NCBI GenBank assembly: GCA_964453265.1
Contig: CAYVNU010000007.1
Location: 1 to 40,314, forward strand
DNA length: 40,314 bases
From: CAYVNU01 sp964453265
GTDB taxonomy: Bacteria; Patescibacteriota; Doudnabacteria; UBA920
Direction of reading: 5' to 3'
In this document: in pieces, positions 1 through 6,754 of the stretch
Position numbering within the stretch: position 1 is the stretch's first letter
How the letters are laid out: each line of letters opens with the position of its first letter
Made by a program: the position numbers and the translations under genes
Notes under the pieces: generated by a model
Database searches by the model: none
The model's input: the letters and a program-made list of their open reading frames with translations, nothing else
What the model was told of the DNA's origin: nothing

Positions 1-692
1 CCCGGCACAATCAACACCGGATCCCTAGAATCTACATATTCATACTTAATAGTAATCTGAGCTTCATAGTCTTCAGTAATGTCATTGTTTTCATTGGAAA
101 CTCCATAACCTGGTAGGGAGTTAATGTGTTGGACTCTGGTTTGTATGGTACTTCCACCAATACCTCCTGTTAGCGGGCTATAGGCCCAGACTATCCAGTG
201 AATTTGGTACTTACTTAAGTCGCAATTAGGTCCTTTAAATTTAAAATCCACGGGCGTAAAGCTATCCGTGGAAAAGTTGCTTGAGTTTATTGGTTGTGAG
301 AAGAAGGAGCCGTGGTATGTACCGTCAAACCCCAGGCATCTAAAGTTTAGGTAGTAATCTATGTTCTCCTGCTTGTCTGAGTCCCTTATATTGAGAATAA
401 TGTCGCTGACATAAGCTGGTTTAGTGGTTGTAGCTATGGGATATTCTGGGATTTGGCCATTAGGATAGCTAAAGTTAGCTATATATGAGGGCATGTTAGA
501 ACCAAGCAGATTAGTAAGCTTGTTTACTACCCCTGTATCTGTGGTATAAATAAAGCCCTGGTAACCAAATGGAGCGTATTCATAATAGAAATAGCCGTCT
601 GAATTGGGTTGAGAGAACAAAGTTTCTGCTTTAGCATGGGAATAACATAGAAAAGAGACTATGAATAAAATTAAGGGGATAATTTTTTTCAT
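1..692 (-). CDS. Secreted protein, truncated by window edge; possible alpha/beta hydrolase
   Basis: The reading frame is open from an ATG at 692 through the left edge, giving 230 codons without a stop. The N-terminus (MKKIIPLILFIVSFLCYSHAKA) is a typical signal peptide with probable cleavage after AKA near residue 22. The following 200 residues are rich in aromatic and polar residues and look like a beta-sandwich; I do not recognise a named family there. The last visible residues, DPVLIVPG, resemble the first strand and oxyanion-loop region of PGAP1/LCAT-like alpha/beta hydrolases, where the motif is followed by a Gly-Ser. This assignment is inference because the catalytic Ser, Asp and His lie outside the window. 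The gene sits 29 nt downstream of the small membrane gene at 722-1054 and may be co-transcribed with it. No clear SD precedes the start. Confidence 0.75.
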   Translation of the reverse strand, partial: MKKIIPLILFIVSFLCYSHAKAETLFSQPNSDGYFYYEYAPFGYQGFIYTTDTGVVNKLTNLLGSNMPSYIANFSYPNGQIPEYPIATTTKPAYVSDIILNIRDSDKQENIDYYLNFRCLGFDGTYHGSFFSQPINSSNFSTDSFTPVDFKFKGPNCDLSKYQIHWIVWAYSPLTGGIGGSTIQTRVQHINSLPGYGVSNENNDITEDYEAQITIKYEYVDSRDPVLIVP

Positions 693-721
693 GGGAGTTG
701 GTTAGTTTAATGATAAATTAG

Positions 722-1054
722 TTAAGGAAGACTGGGATTAAAAGCGTAATAATAATAAGTTATTGTTAGCAGACAAGCTAAAATTATTATTAAAATCCCG
801 ATTATTAAAAATCTTAAAAACTTACTTTGAAAATACAGTTTTCGATTTAACAAAATCAATCCCATAACTCCTATATTTTCTAGCCATAAATTTAAATGTC
901 CTAATATTGGTAACGATACAAAAAAGTTAGAAGTATTTAATAATGGCACAAATTTTAATTTAAAAAATGTACTAATTAATCCCCCAAAAAAAACCTCCGG
1001 CACAATGGCCATGGCCATAAATATCCCTAACCAAATTTTTTGCTTTTTTGTCAT
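722..1054 (-). CDS. Small membrane protein, paralogue of the next gene
   Basis: A 110-residue hydrophobic protein with about three membrane segments (roughly residues 8-28, 40-70 and 82-103) and no recognisable domain. It starts MTKKQKI with a good SD (GGAG, 5 nt from the ATG), which is unusual in this AT-rich region. The first seven codons, the SD and the adjacent upstream bases are identical to those of the gene at 1074-1355, so the two arose by duplication, or share a copied 5' end. The intergenic gap is 19 nt, which suggests one transcript. Function unknown. Confidence 0.7.
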   Translation of the reverse strand: MTKKQKIWLGIFMAMAIVPEVFFGGLISTFFKLKFVPLLNTSNFFVSLPILGHLNLWLENIGVMGLILLNRKLYFQSKFLRFLIIGILIIILACLLTITYYYYAFNPSLP

Positions 1055-1070
1055 TTTTCTCCTTTTTTAA
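1033..1070 (-). repeat. 38-bp direct repeat, copy 1 (SD plus first codons)
   Basis: This 38-bp stretch, covering the SD region and first codons of the gene ending at 722, is identical to 1334-1371. It shows that the two small membrane genes share a recently copied or conserved 5' end. Confidence 0.8.
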
Positions 1071-1073
1071 AAA

Positions 1074-1355
1074 TTAAAAAGTAATACTGCTAATTGAGTA
1101 AGCAATATAAAGATAAACCAATAAAATAACAGCCATAACAAGCGAAACTGAAAACCATAATTTATTTGATTCTTTTTTGGATATTACCATCAGCCAAAAA
1201 GAACTTAGTGTGGCAATTACTAAAAATATAATTTTAATAAAATTTTGATTATACTCAAACCAATTTGAACTATAATTAAATATTTTACTGTATAAATTAA
1301 TTAATAATACCGGTGTTAGTATTAAAAATACTAAAATTTTTTGCTTTTTTGTCAT
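1074..1355 (-). CDS. Small membrane protein, paralogue of the gene at 722
   Basis: A 93-residue protein, almost entirely hydrophobic, with predicted membrane segments near residues 7-24, 38-56 and 66-88. It starts MTKKQKI after the same AAAAAAGGAG SD context as its downstream paralogue. Beyond the first eight residues the two proteins diverge, although length, charge at the N-terminus and topology agree. It lies just downstream of the terminator hairpin at 1375-1405, so it probably has its own promoter, or is read by leak-through from the giant gene at 1468-6240. No family recognised. Confidence 0.7.
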   Translation of the reverse strand: MTKKQKILVFLILTPVLLINLYSKIFNYSSNWFEYNQNFIKIIFLVIATLSSFWLMVISKKESNKLWFSVSLVMAVILLVYLYIAYSISSITF

Positions 1356-1371
1356 TTTTCTCCTTTTTTAA
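1334..1371 (-). repeat. 38-bp direct repeat, copy 2 (SD plus first codons)
   Basis: Identical to 1033-1070. It spans the start of the gene at 1074-1355, including GGAG five bases from the ATG. Confidence 0.8.
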
Positions 1372-1374
1372 CAT

Positions 1375-1405
1375 AAAAAAGCCGCTATTAAATAGCGGCT
1401 TTAAA
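1375..1405 (-). terminator. Intrinsic terminator of the giant Cys-rich gene
   Basis: A perfect hairpin with 11-bp arms AAGCCGCTATT (1379-1389) and AATAGCGGCTT (1391-1401). On the minus strand it is followed by a run of T, the classical intrinsic-terminator layout, and it lies about 65 nt beyond the stop of the 1468-6240 gene. Confidence 0.85.
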
Positions 1406-1467
1406 AGTTTTAATTAATAGAATTAATTTTTTATTTTGCTTATTTTTAAGCATTATACCCTAAAAAA

Positions 1468-4400
1468 CTACCTAGTTTCCTTAATAGTCGGTGTACTCTT
1501 GCCGTTTAAGAAAGGCAGGAGTGGCGTGCTATATGCTCTGTTTACGCTTACTGCGCCGTCATTGTAAGTAATCGTACCAAAATCTTGGAATCTGCAAATG
1601 TTCAAAGAACTGCAGGAAGCCGGTGCGGTTAACTCAGCCTGGAAAGTTAGTTTATATGTATTGGTGCCGGCCGGAATTTTATATGTATTGCTGTTTAAAT
1701 TAATAGTAAACGTTCCCGGGCTAGAAGAAGTACAAACCGAATATTGTCCCGGGCTTATACTGCCTACCCCTAAACAATCACCGGCTCTAGTCAGCAAACT
1801 GCCGCCTGTAGCCACACAATTACCAGCCATACCGTTAAAGCAAAAACCAAAATTGTTGCCTGCGGTTGGGATTTTTAAATTAATAAATTTATCTACAATA
1901 GTCATTTGTGTAGCATCGCCCTGGCCGCCTTGATTACACAAATTAATAGAGAAAGTTAGTACACTACCCACGCCTAAGGTCATGCCAGTTGGCAACGGAT
2001 CGGTTGAACCGTTGCACGCATTAGCCGCAAGCGCGCTACTGTTAACCGCAACAATGTCTTTATCTGAAGTAGACATATTGGCTGTACACGGTATGGCGGT
2101 AATTGGGAAATTGTTTACTTTGCCTGTATCCTTCGGCGTTTCGTAAGCTCCTTTATAAGCGGTTACCCAATAAAAATAATTCGTGCCGCCGGTTAAACCT
2201 GTATCAGTAACATAATACACCTTGCCCGTACCTGCCACATTAGTAGAAGGAATATCCGCCCCCACTTTTACCGCCGTAGAAGAATCGGCCGAGGTAGACC
2301 TATAAACTCTAAAACCATCTTCATTGGTAGATTTGTCCGTAACTGAAACTTTCACACTACTACATGCTACGGTGTTGTCTACACTGGTATTGCCACTGCC
2401 GCCGCCCGGAGACTGCGGTCCCATAGAAACATTAACCGTGCTAACGGCGTCCGCAAAACCTGCCTTTGTACAAGTTATAGTGTAAGTCTTTGCCGTAGTT
2501 ATTGCCGCGGTAATTTCGCTGCCGCCGTTAATATTTTTACTGCCGGACCAATCGCCCGAAGCCGTACAAGTTGTAGGCGCCGTACTTTGAGTGTCCCAAG
2601 CTAAAGTACATTTGCCGTTGTAATCTATGGTCGGATTAGCCTGAGTATTACAAGTTAAAGTAACCTGCGGCGCGACTCCCCCGGCTCCGCTGGGAGTAAT
2701 TGTGTAATTGATAGTTGAAGACTTATTGCCGGCCTGCGCATTGGTAAAGCTAACAGTTCCGGTATAAGTTTGCGCGCTTATACTAGTGCTGGTAATAGTA
2801 ATTGGTAATGTTTGGCTGTAACCTGCCTGTCCGGCCGGATTTAAATGCACATTATTGCTGCCAATTGTGCCCCAAGCAGCCATATTGCTGCTAGTAATAG
2901 TTAAATCCAGCGCCTGATTACCGGTATTGGTAATAGTTATATATTGCGGATTAGCGGGCAAAACCGAAGATGTTGCGGAATTTTGTGTGGCGGAAAAATT
3001 CAAAGTTGAGCTTACACTGTAAGTATAAGTTGGCGGCGGCACCGGAGCCGTTACCGTCATATGAATATTTACGCTTCTATCCGATGTAATTTTGTTGTTA
3101 CTGTTATCATACCCGCCCCAGGTGGCAATGCCGTTGTAAGTTCCCGGCGGAAAGCTGCCGGAACAAGCATTTACATTTGTACTATCAGAACTGCCCGGAG
3201 AACTTAAATAGTAAGCACCACTGCCAGTGTCTCCGCACCAAGTATTTTCACAAGCGGTAATTGGTTTAACTACCACCAACACTCCACCGGTGTTAGTAAA
3301 AGTAACTTGCTGACTAGAGCATGAATTTGGAGCTAAAGTATAGTAAAGGTCAATTGGAGAAACACTAAAGTTACCGCTAGCCGGAGGATTACTTACATTT
3401 ATACTGCCCGCGGAAACTGGACAAGACACACCATTGTAAGTACAAGTTGCGGTAACTGTATCGCTGCCCGCGGAAAGTCCGGTTACTACCCCGTTAGAAG
3501 CTACACTAACTTTTCCGCCCGCGCCGCCACCAAAACTACTACAAACATAACCGCCCGGAGCCTGCGCCTGCACAGAACCGCCCACAGAAACACTCGGCGC
3601 GACCTGCACCATACCTTGGCTACCCGGACAGCTGGCGCCCGAAGTAACATTTACGCTGCCTGAAACGCTACAACCCGTAACGCTACCGCTGCCATTGGAA
3701 TAAGTACAATTTGTACCGGTAACAGTAGATGAACCCGCAGCCGAAGCTGTAAAGTTTCCGGAATTAGCCGGAGAATTTAAAGTTATACTGCTGCCTGAAA
3801 CTGACAAACTACAATTACTAAAACCGGCAGGCAAAGATGCAAAACCTGTATTACCTACCACCGGACTAGCCGGACTAAAAGTTATATTACCTGCGCCACA
3901 AGAAGCCGAAGCATTAACCGAAACAGTTACTGAATTTGTCGCGCAGTTTGTCGCGCCGTTTGCAGCTGTACCAACTGCGGAAACTGTTAAAGAGCCGGTT
4001 GTGCTCGGAGCCGATACAACTCCGGTAGAAGCATTCACCGTGGCATTGGTGCCGCTTTGCACATAGCTATAAGTAACATTAGTCCAGCCTGAGGCGTTGC
4101 TCAAAGCCGCTTGCCCGCCGCTACCGGTCAGCAATGGATTTGGGTTAACAGTAACTGTCGGCGCACTACCTAAAGCCGGACAAGCCGGCGGCGTTACGCC
4201 GGTTGTTGAACAAGAAGTTGTTATAGCAGGAGATAAAGTTACACTACCTAATTCATTGGTACAAATTGCAGCAACTCTAGCATAGTAAGTCGTCCCCGCT
4301 GTTAAACCTGTGGCGGTAAAAGTATTGGTGCCGGTAGTTGCGGTATCTTTACAATTTGCCGGGTCATAGTTAACATCGCCTAAGTTCGCGCACGCGCCAT

Positions 4401-6240
4401 TTACTGTAGAAGCCTGGTCTGTGCTAACTCTAACTACTTGCCTGCTAAGTTTTGGGTTCTGCGCTGTTGTCCAAGAAAGTGCCAAACTGTTTTGTCCCGG
4501 TGTACAGCTTAAAGCCGAAAGGTCCCTGGTTGTTAAAGTGTTACAAGGAGGAGCGACATCGGTTCCACACATATATTCCGGCACGCCGTTGTTTTGCCTA
4601 AAATTCCAGTTATTGCCAATGCCGGAATGATTGTCTCTAAAATTAGAAGGTGTACCCCAAGACTGGTTAGCTCCGCTATACCATCCTTGCCAGCCGGAAA
4701 GGTTGCTAATTTGGTTCATGTACGCGCTGCCGCCGGCTTGTTTAGCATAAACCGCCACTGTGTAATTGCCCGCGCTGCTTATGTAAGGAGCCGCGTCGCT
4801 TAAAATACCCGAAGGAGGCGTGGTTAAATACGCTCCTGCCCACAAGCTTCTGTCTACATTTAAAGCAGACCAAGTGCCCTGCCAACTGCCCGGAGTTGTT
4901 TTATTGCTGCCTGACAAATGTCCGGATTGATAGTAAACTCTATTATCGCTGCCGGTTATGGCTAACACCACTGAGTCGGAAAAAGCACCTGCCGGACTGG
5001 CCGCAGGCACATAAACCCCTACCGGCTGATACTGAGTGTTCATACTACCAGGAATAGAATGCCAATTTAAATCACAAGTTATGGGCACACCGCTCCCCCC
5101 GCCGCTTCCAACCACATTTAAATTCACGGTAGTTCCCGGCTGACAACTACCCTGACTTGGCGCCGCGTTATAGCCGTAACAATTAGAATTATTTAAGCCG
5201 CCGGCAAAAGCCTGCAAACTAATTCCCAAATTGGCAATAGCCGTCGCCGCCGAACTATAAACCGTAAGCCTCAAAGTCGCGGTGTTACCTACCATAGTAA
5301 CATTGCCTCTGTCTGTATATCCAGAGTCAGGTAAAAAATTTGCTCCTGTCCAAACACATTTATCAAAACCAGAACATGAGGCTGATAAATACGCAGTTGG
5401 GAAAATCAGTCCGTTTGCATGAGTTTTATTATATTGAACTGTTACAGTATATACTGCCCAATTACCTTGAGTTACATCCTGTTGAACAGGCGTTGCAGTT
5501 ATACTTAAATCTGTTTGACATTCAGAATTACCAGGGGAACCCGCGCCACACTCACTTACAAGTCCATTACAAAAATTTGGATCTGTAGAACCATCTATTG
5601 TTACAGTTTGTGTTTGCGCTGTGCAAGCACCACTCTGACAAACATTTCTGGTAATTGTACCGGTGCCTGTATCACTTCCTTGACATTCTCCCCCACAAAT
5701 TGTCTTGTCATTTATAGTGCAAGGGTTTCCGTCATCACAAACTTGATTAGCACCTGTACAAGCCTGGACCGGACAACTCACACTGCAGTGTTTAGAACCA
5801 GCCGCGTAGCCTGAGCCTCCAGTAACACAGGAAAAGCTACAACCAGAAGTATGAGGGTCGCAGTCACTATCTGCGGAACACGAACCGCAGGAAACCTGGT
5901 TTTGATTTACCACTAAAGGATTTGTATCAGGTACACAACCTTGGTTCTGATATGCCTGAGTTGCTGGATTATAACAACTTGAACAGGTTTGAGTTTGTAT
6001 AGATGAATAAATAAAACAACCAGAACTATCGCCAGTCTGAGGGTTTCCAAAAGAAAAAGCAGTACTAGGAGTGGCATTCCCAATAACATAACGACCATAA
6101 CCATTTACACTATTTGGATCTGAAATATAAGGGGATGTGCAACTCGGTGTATAAGCCTTAGATTCCTGACTACTATATAAAACAAAAAAAACAATTGCTA
6201 AAAATGCAAAAGTAAATTTTAAAAAAGTATTTCTATTCAT
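1468..6240 (-). CDS. Giant cysteine-rich secreted multi-domain surface protein
   Basis: A 1590-residue exported protein. A signal peptide occupies residues 1-29, with probable cleavage after SKA. Residues about 33-240 are cysteine-rich and contain a CDDGNPCT-type motif typical of disulfide-knotted extracellular modules. A Fibronectin-III-like domain lies near 575-680 (ending LTAGTTYYARVAA), followed by several Ig/BIG-like Ser/Thr/Gly-rich segments. BACON-like segments are near 950-1185, with YITITNTGNQALDLTI as the best match. A second FN3 (DGFRVYRS, GTNYFYWVTAYK) sits near 1290-1376. The C-terminal part (about 1390-1590) resembles a DUF11-like beta domain. There is no LPxTG motif and no C-terminal membrane anchor, so it may be released, or bound non-covalently. 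Many cysteines would need oxidative folding, which fits the DsbA-like gene at 11024-11833. The upstream region lacks an SD. The family is unknown as a whole; domain calls are from pattern recognition. Confidence 0.85.
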   Translation of the reverse strand: MNRNTFLKFTFAFLAIVFFVLYSSQESKAYTPSCTSPYISDPNSVNGYGRYVIGNATPSTAFSFGNPQTGDSSGCFIYSSIQTQTCSSCYNPATQAYQNQGCVPDTNPLVVNQNQVSCGSCSADSDCDPHTSGCSFSCVTGGSGYAAGSKHCSVSCPVQACTGANQVCDDGNPCTINDKTICGGECQGSDTGTGTITRNVCQSGACTAQTQTVTIDGSTDPNFCNGLVSECGAGSPGNSECQTDLSITATPVQQDVTQGNWAVYTVTVQYNKTHANGLIFPTAYLSASCSGFDKCVWTGANFLPDSGYTDRGNVTMVGNTATLRLTVYSSAATAIANLGISLQAFAGGLNNSNCYGYNAAPSQGSCQPGTTVNLNVVGSGGGSGVPITCDLNWHSIPGSMNTQYQPVGVYVPAASPAGAFSDSVVLAITGSDNRVYYQSGHLSGSNKTTPGSWQGTWSALNVDRSLWAGAYLTTPPSGILSDAAPYISSAGNYTVAVYAKQAGGSAYMNQISNLSGWQGWYSGANQSWGTPSNFRDNHSGIGNNWNFRQNNGVPEYMCGTDVAPPCNTLTTRDLSALSCTPGQNSLALSWTTAQNPKLSRQVVRVSTDQASTVNGACANLGDVNYDPANCKDTATTGTNTFTATGLTAGTTYYARVAAICTNELGSVTLSPAITTSCSTTGVTPPACPALGSAPTVTVNPNPLLTGSGGQAALSNASGWTNVTYSYVQSGTNATVNASTGVVSAPSTTGSLTVSAVGTAANGATNCATNSVTVSVNASASCGAGNITFSPASPVVGNTGFASLPAGFSNCSLSVSGSSITLNSPANSGNFTASAAGSSTVTGTNCTYSNGSGSVTGCSVSGSVNVTSGASCPGSQGMVQVAPSVSVGGSVQAQAPGGYVCSSFGGGAGGKVSVASNGVVTGLSAGSDTVTATCTYNGVSCPVSAGSINVSNPPASGNFSVSPIDLYYTLAPNSCSSQQVTFTNTGGVLVVVKPITACENTWCGDTGSGAYYLSSPGSSDSTNVNACSGSFPPGTYNGIATWGGYDNSNNKITSDRSVNIHMTVTAPVPPPTYTYSVSSTLNFSATQNSATSSVLPANPQYITITNTGNQALDLTITSSNMAAWGTIGSNNVHLNPAGQAGYSQTLPITITSTSISAQTYTGTVSFTNAQAGNKSSTINYTITPSGAGGVAPQVTLTCNTQANPTIDYNGKCTLAWDTQSTAPTTCTASGDWSGSKNINGGSEITAAITTAKTYTITCTKAGFADAVSTVNVSMGPQSPGGGSGNTSVDNTVACSSVKVSVTDKSTNEDGFRVYRSTSADSSTAVKVGADIPSTNVAGTGKVYYVTDTGLTGGTNYFYWVTAYKGAYETPKDTGKVNNFPITAIPCTANMSTSDKDIVAVNSSALAANACNGSTDPLPTGMTLGVGSVLTFSINLCNQGGQGDATQMTIVDKFINLKIPTAGNNFGFCFNGMAGNCVATGGSLLTRAGDCLGVGSISPGQYSVCTSSSPGTFTINLNSNTYKIPAGTNTYKLTFQAELTAPASCSSLNICRFQDFGTITYNDGAVSVNRAYSTPLLPFLNGKSTPTIKETR

Positions 6241-6287
6241 GTTTTTTTATTTAAATATTATTTTTATTTTTTCTCAAAAAGTTAAAT

Positions 6288-6293
6288 CGTCAA
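6288..6293 (-). promoter_or_regulatory. Possible -35 box (TTGACG) for the giant gene
   Basis: Reading the minus strand, TTGACG occurs about 48 nt before the ATG at 6240 and is followed by a very AT-rich tract that could hold a -10 element. The -10 match is not distinct, so this is weak. Confidence 0.3.
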
Positions 6294-6336
6294 TTATTTA
6301 TTTGGTCACTTTCGAGCCTCTCTGCGGTAGGCAGGA

Positions 6337-6540
6337 AGCGCATCCGCCGACCTGTCCTCCGACTCGTCCGACGTAGTCCCGACTGGTCGGGACGAAGTAG
6401 GAAGCCTTGCTTGCCCGCCGAAGCTTCAGCGAAGGAGGGGCGAAGGGGGAAGCAATCTTTTTTTACCAGATTGCCACGATGCTACTTAGGTCTCCTAAGT
6501 GACAATCTACTCACTATGAGTTCACTCTTAAATTAAGAGT
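6337..6540. repeat. Dispersed palindromic repeat, copy A
   Basis: About 200 bp of GC-rich, non-coding sequence matching 29666-29849 in order. An identical 35-nt core lies at 6420-6454. Shared blocks include TGTCCTCCGACTCGTCC, GTCCCGACTGGTCGGGAC and GCCACGATGCTA, and both copies end near CTATGAGTT. Copy A carries an extra segment of about 20 nt before the core and ends in a small palindrome (ACTCTTAA arms, 6524-6540). It resembles the non-autonomous interspersed repeats common in uncultivated bacteria. The copy fills much of the 500-nt gene-free stretch between two divergent genes; the rest is AT-rich with the promoter at 6696. Confidence 0.75.
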
Positions 6541-6695
6541 ACCAACTTTTTATCCTCAAGTCAAACTTAAAATTTTAAAATTTTATCACATTACTCGTCA
6601 ATTTTGGAACACAAAAAAGGTACATAAAGTAGAGCTGGGGTTTAATTTTGCAATATAAAATATTTTTTAAATGAAAAAAGTCAAAAACAAAAAAC

Positions 6696-6724
6696 TTTAC
6701 AAAAATCAAAATTTATGTTATAAA
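6696..6724 (+). promoter_or_regulatory. Sigma70-type promoter for the plus-strand gene
   Basis: TTTACA at 6696-6701 and TATAAA at 6719-6724 are separated by exactly 17 bp. The predicted start of transcription is near 6730-6732, which coincides with the left arm of the hairpin at 6730-6752. The surrounding sequence is strongly AT-rich. Confidence 0.6.
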
Positions 6725-6729
6725 TAAAT

Positions 6730-6752
6730 TAGTCCAAGTAATAGGAGGACTA
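6730..6752 (+). promoter_or_regulatory. 5'-terminal hairpin overlapping a strong SD
   Basis: Arms TAGTCC (6730-6735) and GGACTA (6747-6752) form a perfect 6-bp stem at the very 5' end of the predicted mRNA. The SD AGGAGG (6743-6748), six bases before the ATG at 6755, has its last two G bases inside the stem. This could stabilise the 5' end and tune initiation. It is one of the few full-consensus SDs in the window. Confidence 0.6.
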
Positions 6753-6754
6753 CC

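Noticed and set aside
1598..5814. Plus-strand ORFs within the giant Cys-rich gene
   Set aside because: Shadows of the long minus-strand frame without start signals or domains.
6337..6540. Structured non-coding RNA gene at copy A
   Set aside because: The second copy at 29666 and its intergenic placement fit an interspersed repeat better; no promoter was visible.
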